Positions 37,201 to 48,330 of a stretch of 64,000 nt of DNA are shown piece after piece (the first letter of the stretch is position 1; the number at the start of each line of letters is the position of its first letter). Made by a program: the position numbers and the translations under genes. The stretch is from Sebastes aleutianus (taxonomy: Eukaryota > Chordata > Actinopteri > Perciformes > Sebastidae): NCBI GenBank assembly GCA_916700875.1, contig CAKAKS010000067.1, forward strand, positions 23,073,591 through 23,137,590. Direction: 5' to 3'. The notes below the pieces were generated by a model, which ran no database searches, was not told the DNA's origin, and saw only the letters and a program-made list of their open reading frames with translations.

Positions 37201-40200
37201 TTTTACCTGCTCCAAAGTAACTTCATACGTCGGGAGATGAATGACAGATTCTTTGATTTGGTTGCCAAACGGTGGATGTCTGTTGACAATCTGAATAAAA
37301 TAAATAGTTAGAAATTATATATAAGTGCTCTACACAATCATTATTAGATTATTTTTTGCAAAAATGATAGGTATTAACAAGATTTCACTTAACATAAGCT
37401 TGCCATTGATCCAGCTCAAATAATGTTTGAATCAAATACTTTGGATTATGTTTATTGTTTTAAATATTATACAGACTGACCAGCTCAAGCTCTCTGGGGT
37501 TGGTTTGCTCTATTTTGTTGAAAGTGGTGAGTCCAGCGTTCACCATGGCAGTTGACAGGGTCTGGCCTGAATAACCACAGTGTATTAAAAGGTTAATATT
37601 TAGTATGAAATTACATGTACATCTAATTACATCTAATAGGAAGAATGTTTAATTAATCATGTAGTAACTAGCGTAGAGATTTTTCCTCATTCTAGTACTA
37701 TATTTACATTGCTTAGATAAAAGATGCTATACTATGCTAATGTGTATCCACCTATCTTCTCCAGCTGTTTGGAAACATAGGACGAGTTTTCCCAAAGTTT
37801 GGCTCTGAAGCACTTTCCCAAGATCAGGGAGTTGAGCAGAGCAGAGAAACCAGTCTTGGATCGGTGACTCAGAAACTCTGACAGGCCTGATTGGGATCAA
37901 AACACGATTAAAAAAATATAAAGTTAAACAGGGAGCACTTTGTTTATTAGTTATCCCGGATTTACCCAACATACATTTGCTGATGCGCATCCCATTCCTG
38001 AAGATCTTTGCTGTGTCCTGTGTGAGTCCAAACTCTTGAATTGAGATGGAACCCAACTGAGCCTGAATCAAGCTACAGACAAGGCAATAAAGACATGATA
38101 TATATCATGCACAGTCCATAAGAAATCCATCATATATATTCTGCAATAAAATTAATAAACCAGTATTCCTTTTTTATTCAACACAGAGAAAGCACTGAAT
38201 GAATAAACCTACCAGTTCACTTTCATCTCACTGGTTTTGATCTTTCCCTCAATGGGGAACCTGGAAAAATACAGAAGCTTAAAAACAGGTGTTGTGATGC
38301 TGTATAAATGCAATTGTCAACCTTACAAATGTGTCTGACCTGATGGTGATCCTGTTCTTGTCCCTGTTCAAGGTGTTCAGCGACCTCTTCTCATTCATCC
38401 TCAACTGAATGTCGCTGAACTCTCGGCTCTTCGACACCAACTCAATCTGAACATACAGACACTTTTGATCTGAACAGTACTTTCTATGCAATGCCTTACC
38501 GTAATGATAGTTAAAATAATTCCCCTTTTGCAGGAAACCAACCTAACAATACAACATGTCACTATATTTACATTTGAATCAAATACATTGTGCAGTTTTA
38601 AGGAAACCTACCAGGTCAGACAGGTTCTCAGTGCCATCCACTTTGCTGAACTGTTTCATGGTGTCAAAGGCAACACAGTACCTCGCCATCAATCTGCCGC
38701 CCTCTGTGGAGAACAAAAACAAACTTTGTTAAGGCTCAGTTGTAAAAGAAGAGTGTAGATAAAAGGTGCAGATGTCATTCACGGCACTGAAAACAAGTTA
38801 AGAAGATTAACTTATTTCTCTTCTCTACCTGTTGGTTTGATGTTGATGTCCTCATCCATGTCAATCAGACCGATGGAGGACAGAGAGTTCAGGTTCTTCA
38901 GACACAGTTCTATGAGAGGAGAAACAAGCAATCACCTTAAACTACAATAGAGTTAGTTAGTAATGTGTATAATTAACCCAAAAAGTCTAGACTACAGACA
39001 GAAGCACAGCTTAAAGGCTTCAGTACAGTGGTTTAAAGTCATCAATAGAGTATCCTCCTAATAGCAACATGCTGCGTTAGTGACTTCAAATAGAGTTAAA
39101 ACAGTTGTGGCCCACCTTGCAATTTTGCTTCGATTCCATGTCTGTCCAAGTTGGCGGAGAAACCTGAAATTGGAGTTGAGGCACACTGCACTGACTGGTT
39201 TTACATACATTTACATACATGGTATGTTTAACGTCATGACAAAAAGGAACTGGACACTAACTCTGATACAGATTATGTTCGGTGTGTTTGTGTTGTGTTT
39301 TGAGCTCTGACCGTAGTGTGTGGGGTTCTTGAGGGCTCTGATGTAGAGGAGGGTGGAGCGTATCCAGTCCAGAGCCATGTTGACATCACTGATGGTTTGG
39401 AGAACAATCTCAGCATTCAGGTGCTCCACCAGGTGACAGTGTAAGCTGGGGAAAGGAAGTATACTGTTACCTCATGTACTTCTGTACCAATCTCTCTCCC
39501 ATGAGAGCTCCTGTGAGTCAGAGAAAGACAGGCAGAGAGAGAAGAAGAAGAAGAAGAAGAATGTCGAGTGAGTGAGCTGTAGTACCTGCTCTCAATGATT
39601 TCCACCCCATTCATAAGGTTCATGTACTTGTCTTTAGTTTGGAACTTGGTCATGATCACTGCAGTCGCTGACGTGTCAAACTAGAAGAAGAAAAAACAAA
39701 AGTTGGTATTTAGTTTGTGCATCATACTAAAACTAGCTGTTGCTATCTTTCTTACTCCATGAACTGTATTGAAACAAATACTATTTCCATCAGAGATACC
39801 GCCAGATAAGTTAATGGTACTCTTTCAAAAATCAATGCTATAAGGGAGGTAAGAAAAATAATAAAGTATTCTATTATTATTCTGCCATTACTTGTGGTCT
39901 TCCTGCGCGGCCTATCATCTGCAGCAAGTCAGCCTCGCTGTACTCCTCACAGGAGCCTGCCACATACTGCATGGTAGACTTGATCACCACCAGATGAGCT
40001 GGCAGGTTCACCCCCATGGCCAGAGTCCTGGTGGTAACTATTGGATTCAAAATAAGACCACAGGCACAAATTCAGTGTCCATGAAATACAATACAAAAAA
40101 CTTAATTTCAAACTGTACCAGCAAGCGCTAAAAGTTTCTGATTGTTTTGCACTAGAGTGTGGCAAAGTTTCTGGTTTCTACTTTTGATAAGAGATACACC

Positions 40201-43200
40201 AAGAAGTCGGCATATGATTAATATCAGTGGATATGAACAGCAATATTATTGTCAGTCTAAGATTATCTTTATTGCTGTATGGAAATGGCATTTTGTGGTC
40301 ATTATTGTGTCTCTTAATTATTCAAACAGAATAAAGGTTTCACAATCTTATTTGTTACTGTATCAGTCAATATGGATAGGAAAATATTGTATATTGCTAT
40401 TGGCATAAAAACATACCAGTAAAGGTAACTTTAAGTCATACTCTCTGCAGTGTGTATTTCCATTTAGTAGTAGTTACAAAGCTCGGGCAATGTTTCAACA
40501 CGATATGGGTGAAATACTGAACGGCTCAGTTGTTGTAACCTGTGACACTTGTCTTTCCTGTTTATGTCTGCAGCGTTAAAATGAAAACACACGATCTGGT
40601 TGCACACTTATATAGTCACATATCCATTTACAGCACAGAGATAAAACTGTACAAGTGACAAAGTCTCACAGAGGACAGGCAGGTCTCCCACAGTGAAGGC
40701 CTGTTCTATCAATTTCCTATCGGACAGGTCAACTCCTGCATGGTGGTAGCCAACTCCTAACATCACCAGATCTGGACCAAAAACACAACACCAAATAATG
40801 TCAGACAGTCGATAATTAGAGCCACAATCGAATGAACATGTGCTTTCTTACTGGGTCTGGACTGAGTCTGCATCTGGTGTGTCTTGACATTTAGGTTTAA
40901 AAAGGGGACTCACCTCTCAGTTTTGACTCCAGAATAGAGTTTGCGTATTTCATCAACCTTAACAGATTACAAATTAACAAAAAGTCAAGAAGATCAAGCT
41001 TTCAGTGAAATTAACCAAACTGTTTATGTGTTTATGAATAGTTGCATACGTGAGAACATGTAAGAAACATACCTTTGCTTGTGTTCAACGCTCATAATGA
41101 ACCGAGCATCCTTGGCCAGAACTGTGGCTGACTGCTGGACTCCTTTCCTTGTAGAGCAAAACTACAGAATAACATAATTACATTGTTTCACAATCGCTAA
41201 CATGCTTTTGTCCAATCTGTAGTCACAAAACTCTAAACACGATTAGTACAACATCTGTCTGTTGTGGACCATACCATAAACACAATTCATGTTTTCACAG
41301 AATATGCAGTCAATTAACATGTTTCTAAAATGTTTAAATTTCCTTTCCATAAAAGCTTATCCAATATGAAAATGATGGATCTTTCTTATTTACTAATGCT
41401 TGCACATAGCATGCCAGACATGAACCTAATGTTCAAAACCTCACATATAGAACAGAGCCTCTATTTCTGCAACAACAGCAGCTCAAACGCTATATTGAAA
41501 AAGCTTTTTTTGAATGAACTGATCGTAGAAATAGCTGATTTACTGTAAGTTGTTTTGATAGAGTTAGTGTATGTAGGTATTTGTAGAAAGTTTTATGTAT
41601 GTGTGTTGCTGTGTTAAGAGTTTAGAAAAAAGTATCTAAAGTATAGGTGAATGCTTGTTAGTGAAAAACTGTATGAGACCATGAGGCAATCTAATTCCAC
41701 CATCCTCATTAACTCTTAATAACCCCATAATCTTGTTCAATGACTTGAGAAAAGGAAAGCAAATACACCAGCAGAAAAAAAGAACAAACTTTGGCTCAGC
41801 TTCCCCACCCACCACTAGCGCAGGCTTTTGGTCAGAGTATGTCTGTATGATGTTGGCCATCTTGTAGTTGAGCGACAGGTCAAACTTGAACTCTGTTTGG
41901 TTCGGGCTGTAGGGGAATCCCAGCACCACCTTCCTCAGCTTCACCGGACGGTGGCTCTCGTCCATGTCCAGATATGTGGCTGGACCGCTCTCATTAGACA
42001 GCCAGTCCGCTATCTAATAACATAGAGCAGGCATAACAATGATCTGATTACTGAGTTACTTGATCTGTTGCTATTTTTATGCTTTTTTCTTACTTAATCA
42101 CTTAACAGCAGACTCCAAGTAACCGATTTATCTATGATTTATAACATTTAGAGAAATTTGCCCCTCATTGCCTTTTGAATTCTCTTATCATAACCAAATT
42201 TCTGCCGTGCTCTCTTTCTCGACCACTTACATCAGAGGTGTTGGGTATGGTGGCCGATACAGCCACCATCCTCATGGAGAGGCCTGCTTCTGGGTTCTGT
42301 GCTGTTCTGTAGGCGTGCACGGCCTTCATCCTGCTCACCACAACCTCCAGGGTGGCACCACGGGTCGCATCCTTCACCACATGCACCTGGAAGAACAAAA
42401 TGTGCCATTTTACAGTTGGCTTTAGAAACCTCTTTAAGGCTCCTCAGAGATGTTGATGTGTCATTAAAATAAAATTAAGCTGTCTTTTATCACTGTATTC
42501 CATCACTGATATGTGGAGGTGCATCTCAGTCTGGAAAAAACTACATAGTGTATGCACTCTCATAATACATAGGCCAAGAACATAATGTACTATATTTTTT
42601 TTAATGGCTAACCTCAAGTGAAATAAAGTGCTGAGGGCAGAGGCTAATGATGTGCCGTCATGCAATGTGGCATAATAAAGAACACTGTAGAGAGTACATC
42701 TTCTGGCAGACGAGTGCACAGTGAGCATCCACCACTATGCAGGCAGATTATGAGACACTATGAACACTGAAAAAAAGGGGCCTGTGAACAAAGTATCTGA
42801 CCTCATCGATAAGGAAGAGCCTGACCAGCTGCAACAGACAGTTGTCCTTCCATTTTCTTGTCATGCTGTCCCATTTTTCCTGTAAAAAAGTTATATACAA
42901 CATTACTTATTCAAGTGAAACTTCCGATCGCCATTTGATTTTTGATTCTCATTATTCCTCTCCCTTAATTTTAGGATGCAGTGTCACACACAGGCGTGGT
43001 CAGGATGATGTGGGAGTCCTGAATCTCAAAGAAGTCATCGATCTCTGTGTCGCCCGTCAGCTCTTTACAGTTCAGCCCCAGAGGACCAAACTTTTTCTTC
43101 CAGCTCTCGAAGCACTGACTGCAGAGCGCTTTGATGGGGGCCACTGGCAACAACAAACAGTGAATCATTTTACAAGACATTTCTTTGCTCCTCAGAAACA

Positions 43201-46200
43201 CCCTACATCTGTAACTGAATCAAAAATCAAAACATTCTGGAAATGATACACTCGGCAAGTCAGAAGAAAAAAAATATTCAAAGCCCCAGTGCATGATTAC
43301 AGTCATGTGTATTGGGTTGAAGCATTGTTGCTCTCCACTGACTTAGTTTAAGCTGTATTTCATTGGGTATAGGATTTCTGCCCCCTGCTTGAATTTTTAT
43401 ACAGCACAAGCTTTGTTCACATTGGCAACGTGTATAAACAGTAATTTATATCAGATCTGTATTTTGTGTTTTCAATCAGTTATATTATTATTCATTTTTC
43501 AAGTCTTGGGAGTTAAGAAAATATAACACAGTTTCAGGAATTCTTCTAAACTTTCTGGGTAGGAAATATCTCCCCCCCAGTACTGAGACTAGAAAATACA
43601 ACTTTTTAGATTAAATTATAATTTGTGTCAACACAAATTTGCGTATTAATGTTGTCTACACAATATTATGCTCACTATAGACAGCTTTGACGTCTCTCCA
43701 GGGCTCTGACGTCTCCATTAGCAGACGAATGATGGCCAGCTCGAACAGCACCGTTTTACCAGATCCAGTAGGAGCACATGCCACAAAGTTCTTACCCGTG
43801 TAAAGAACCTGCGAACAAACCAAACATAAACACAGTCACAGTTCAGATCTAACAGGATATAACAAGACAATGATTCATATTCATAATCGAGATGCTTACA
43901 TCATCTAGTGCTTTGGACTGAACGTAGTTGAAAAAGGGGAACTCATTGAAGACAGATCTGAACTTCGCTGCTGCGTTAGCATGGTTCAGGAAATCCAACC
44001 ACATTACTTGTGACATTCCATTCCAAGCAATCTAGCGCAGTTCAAACACTGTCTAACAATTTCAAACACAAAAACAACAAAAAGGATACGGATTTCAGAA
44101 ACTGGTCGCAAAACTCCAGACCCAGATGACCCTAAAATGTGCACAATCAAAACATAACATACTTTCATTTTCAGTCACACGCTCACTGATTTCACTCATT
44201 CCACCTTGATGTTAATGTGAAATGTTTAACATTTATATAGGGGATAAAATCACTTATATTTTGTAGTGAATGTATAGGAAAACTGCAGAAATGACTGTAG
44301 ACTACATGTGGTTAAAAAGGTTTCTACTGTTACTCTCTACAGCTTCTACTGTTTTACAATCCACCACCTAGTGACCAGCATGTTGCATTACAACGGAGCG
44401 GTCAATGGGGGGAGCTCACCTCATTTCACCTCATCACACCCAAACACAATGTGGCAGCTGCTGCCGTGGCAAGACACGGGCATGCTCATTAGCTGCACCA
44501 CTTTACAGCAGCTATATGAGTGTTATTTGTTGAACCAGTCAAAGACTATGAGCACAGCGCCTGTCTGTGACTGTGTCAATGCAGTGCAGCACCTTGTATA
44601 AGAAGCGGCTGAGGCGTCATGGGCGGAACGAAGGCTCTCTTTGTGCCCTTGTCCTGCATCTCAGCATGTGCCGCCTTCTGCGGGGGTCGGCCACTCGCTG
44701 CAGATGAGCCCAGAGAAGGAGGTGGGAAGGGGGGCTTGGGGGAGAGAGGAGGAGACGCCTGGCTAACTGTCGCCCGTGGCGGCTGAAGAGGAGGAGACAC
44801 TGTCGCCATGGTAACCGCACTGAGAAAAGTTTGAGGTCTGGATGCTGTCTGGCTGCTGCTGCCGCTGCTTCTGAGGTCATTTGGGTTTGACGAGTCACCT
44901 CCACTGTTCAACACCTGAACCTTGAACAAGCTGTTGTGGGAAGGAGGGGAGGGGAGGGGACGGAGGGAATAAAGAATTGATAGAGAGGGAAGGTAGAGTG
45001 AGAGAGGGGAAAACTATTGTTGCTGCTGCAAGCTTGGAGGCTTATTTGAAGCCTATGGGGGATGGTTTAGCATCTTTTCATGTTCTTCTTATGAACTGTC
45101 AACGGATGTAAATATCAAGCCTCTACATTCCAACAAATTGAGGGATTAAAGAGTCAATCAGAACTGCATTACGTTTTTGGACAGCGAAAAACTGGAAAAA
45201 TGGCTTTTATATTGAGCATAACATTAATCCTGCTAATTTAAAGGGACTATTTGTAACTTTGTACGCGCATAAATGTAGCGGGTCGTCACACATGCGCGCT
45301 CGCATATGCGCGTTCGCGTGTAGCCGCTGTACCCTCCTCCTCTGCCTGCTCGCCTTCACTCAGACAGCTCAGCTCGCTCCACCTCTAGACGTGAACGCGC
45401 GCTCACTACACACTGCAGAAGAGTTAGTTTAGCTCTGAGAATATCTAGTGAATGCACAGGGGACGTTTGTGCAGAAATAACTGCTGTAGCTCCTCCAGAC
45501 CAACAGAGGTTTTCCGTGTCTTGTGAAGTGACGGAGCTCTACAGAGATTTACGTTGTCTTCTCGTTACCGACCGGGTGCCGGTGTCTCCTCTGCTCTCTC
45601 CGGCTGCGGGCGGAGAGAGCAGGGAGACACGCTGCAGAGCGCCGCTGCCTCAGCCTGCACTCAGGCAGGAAAAGCCAACACTACGATCAGGTCTAAATCA
45701 TGTTCATGGAGAGACCTTCGTCTGGTCAGCTAACATTACTGCCAAGCAGCTGAAATATAGAGTGATATTGTGCTTTTAGCTGACGTGTGTCGCCTCACTG
45801 TTTTGAGCGATGCTCGTTCAGGTATATTTAGAGCGAGCAAGCGCGAGCCCGACGCTGACTTTCGTTGATTTCACGGCCACAGGTGTCGCTGTTAAGAAGC
45901 ATTTCTGAAAGTTACAAATAGTCCCTTTAAGCATTTTTTAAATTATGTTCTGCATCCGCCTCCAAGGAGAGAAACATCCTTGTTGGCCTGCTCTTTAGAG
46001 CCTCAAGGCCGAATATCAATCGTTGGCAGTTAAATGCTTTGAAGTCAGAAACCTGTTACTGCCCTCACGTGGAGATTTCTTATCTTTCAAAATATGTACC
46101 ACAGGGAGACTTAAAACATTTCAATTCACAATCATGTAAATGTTGTCTTGACAAACAACGGACACTTGCCTTCTCCGTAGAGGTGGGCTTTTGCTGCGGT

Positions 46201-47120
46201 CCAGAGACAAACACCTCCTGCTGATGGCTACGTGACCAGAGTCCTGCGGGGTTTCATCTCCACTTCTGCCACTCTGGTGGGAACCCTGAGCGTAATCCCT
46301 GAACCCTTCACCTCCCCAAAAGCTGGTACTGGTGCTGGTGTTATTGCTGCCACCCTGAGTTTCCTCAGTCTCTTTCTCATCATTGTTATAACTGTAAGGA
46401 CTGTTGACTTTTGATGGTAAAACCTTAAGGCCAGCTGATCCTTTAAAAGGAGGCAGGAATGTCTTGGGTCTCTGTGAGAAACCTGTGAGCAATATTGAAG
46501 AGGGAGAGAAGGTTTCATCAAACAAAGTTGGTAGCTGTGTCTTTTATGTGTGACTCTCAAAACTAAGGTTGACAATTTTGCTATTTTGATTGCCAATGAA
46601 AATAATTTAGAGCAGGGAATTTACCATTCCAGTTACTAATGATTATGAGAATATATCATAAGACCCAGATTCCAGTTTGTTAACGCAAGCCAAGGGAAAT
46701 TGAAAAAGGTTTCAAGTCTATTCAAGCTATCGTGTCAGTGAGTCACACAGTTAAATTTAGTAGGGCTTCAATAGGCCAGATACGGAGCAGTTAACTCAAG
46801 TCAAGTGAAAAGGAATTCAACCTAATCCAGAGCACAACATACTGTATAGGGTAGAGAGAGACTCTGCCTCCTTCTGCATATCCTGAGTGTCTGGAAGCTG
46901 AGAAAGAGATGGAGGCACTTCCAGCTGCCATGGGTTGACCTCCTGGTGCAGTGGCTTTCTGTCAAATACAATCCAGAGGGAAAAAAAACATTAATTCGGC
47001 TGTGAGAGGAAAGAAAAGAAAGGGATGTGGGGCATCTCTTTGTACTCACACTTTGTGGACAATGGGTCTCTCAAAAAACAGGTTGTCCAGGGACAAGGTG
47101 CAGTCATCAGAGTCCAACAT
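31217..47120 (-). CDS. hfm1: HFM1, meiotic ATP-dependent DNA helicase (MER3 orthologue)
   Basis: Thirty-eight coding exons in transcript order: 47050-47120, 46843-46958, 46170-46482, 44593-44930, 43900-43970, 43676-43808, 42992-43143, 42802-42879, 42231-42386, 41813-42013, 41073-41161, 40914-40957, 40670-40771, 39892-40037, 39586-39680, 39312-39445, 39116-39163, 38829-38909, 38612-38703, 38340-38446, 38213-38260, 37975-38072, 37752-37886, 37481-37566, 37207-37290, 36878-37035, 36605-36708, 35824-36021, 35648-35713, 35407-35492, 34146-34228, 33853-33968, 33665-33748, 32578-32889, 32278-32359, 32004-32103, 31411-31562, 31217-31271. Total 4614 nt, 1537 aa (human 1435). Helicase motifs: Walker A APTGSGKT (315-322), DEVH (423-426), SAT (468-470), QMIGRAGRPQ (661-670). 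A Sec63-like region follows, then a Cys/His cluster CNHFCKNKDLCGHDC (about 1167-1181). Acidic DEWDDWGDFDDENL and the terminal FFGIFDGIF are shared with vertebrate HFM1. It promotes meiotic crossovers. The 35824 donor is uncertain, and intron 3 appears GC-AG. Confidence 0.95.
34595..34945 (-). mobile_element. 'GCTGCAACTAA' family, copy 5, with about 11-bp TSD
   Basis: The element spans 34607-34934 in inverse orientation. Flanks ATTTAAATAGTA (34595-34606) and ATTTAATAGTA (34935-34945) are near-identical direct repeats, differing by one A. It is in an HFM1 intron. Confidence 0.75.
36228..36509. mobile_element. Solo-LTR-like insertion with 5-bp TSD
   Basis: The element 36233-36504 (272 bp) begins TGTCATG and ends CGTGACA, an LTR-style TG...CA boundary with short inverted ends. 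The 5-bp repeat CATAC flanks it at 36228-36232 and 36505-36509. No coding sequence. It lies in an HFM1 intron. A small TIR transposon with 5-bp TSD is the alternative. Confidence 0.65.
45238..45930. mobile_element. TTAA-flanked CpG-rich inverted-repeat transposon
   Basis: The element 45242-45926 (685 bp) starts AGGGACTATTTGTAACTT and ends AAGTTACAAATAGTCCCT, a perfect 18-bp inverted repeat. TTAA flanks both ends (45238-45241 and 45927-45930), as expected for piggyBac-type insertion. The interior is strikingly GC- and CpG-rich (for example GCGCGCTCGCATATGCGCG near 45294) against an AT-rich intron. The frame at 45516-45779 has no recognisable motif. It lies in HFM1 intron 3. Confidence 0.88.
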
Positions 47121-47366
47121 CTCATCAGGTATATGTATAGGCGCTCACACATTTGAATGCAAAGCAGAGAAATATCAATCAATCACTAAGATCCACGGTG
47201 ATGGATGGTTGGGGACATCTGGCTTAAAGAAGAAAACAAACCAGAGATATGCAAAATTGAACCAATACATATATTTATATGTTTTTATAATATACCTTCT
47301 GTGGCTGAAATTCATATTTGACGTTGAATGAGAGGAAAAAGCTATTGTTGCAGGCTTTTATATTGC

Positions 47367-47408
47367 ATATATATTTCATGTTTGTTTTGACAAACATGAA
47401 ATATATAT
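47367..47408. repeat. Perfect short hairpin
   Basis: A 19-bp arm ATATATATTTCATGTTTGT, a 4-base loop TTTG, and its exact reverse complement. It lies just upstream of HFM1 in the HFM1-ZNF644 divergent spacer. Confidence 0.9.
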
Positions 47409-47429
47409 TTACCATCTTTTTCTCTCATG

Positions 47430-48330
47430 ACATATCCTAGGATGCAAATAGCAAGCCTCCAAATGATCTAACATTTGTTACATTATATATATAATTATAT
47501 AATTAATTAGTGTATGGATTCAAACTATTTAAGTGATTAAAGAGAAAATCATCACATTACATTTCTCTTACACAAAAAAAACAACTGTAAATGAATATGT
47601 TGCTTTGTTATATCAATAACTTGGTTAGCAATATTCCTGCTGATTTGATGCTATGCTTAATCATGTAGCTAATATAGCTAACGTTACTTATGAGAGAACT
47701 GGATGCTCTATAAGTAGCCCACGTGCTGAACAAAGATATATGAAACATGTATGAGTGATATAGGTTAAGTATCTCACAGTAAAATACTTAATTATGTAAC
47801 TAACGTCACAATACAGGGCTGAAAATATGTCTGAAACAGTGGAGGAAACTGCTAGCATGAGCTAAAGCGTTAGCAACATCAAATATGAAGTATATTTTAA
47901 TCAGTTTATCAGATAACTAGCTGCATGCAAGTTATCTCTACTATTTCCTATCAGTGTTCCTACCTGTGATAGTGAATAAATTCAATCCATAGACATGAAA
48001 CTCAGTTGGTATGTCAGAGATTAACCCTTGACCTCACTAATGCTCGTTGACATCTTATGAAGAACTGAACATGATGTTGACCCCTGAGCTACTATGGAAG
48101 AGTGCAGTCTTATTATTATTTATTTATTTATTTATTTATGCATTTCTTTTTTGTTTCTTGAATTATTTTCTACCCCCTCTTTTATTTTATTTATTATATT
48201 ATTTTTTATAATTTAAGTTATCTTTCCTATCCAATTAGTGCCTTGTATGTTATAAGTATTGAGTTTAAATTAAAATGCCTTAATGTTTGTAAATTAATTT
48301 TCTTCAATAAAAAAATAAATTAAAAAAATG
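47430..48330. other. HFM1 upstream intergenic sequence
   Basis: No coding exon found. The part from about 48070 to 48330 is A/T-rich with a terminal CAATAAAAAAATAAATTAAA run, and may be a LINE 3' tail on plus. Confidence 0.4.

Noticed and set aside
45516..45779. A coding gene in the CpG-rich block
   Set aside because: It lies inside a TTAA-flanked transposon and its translation shows no family motif.
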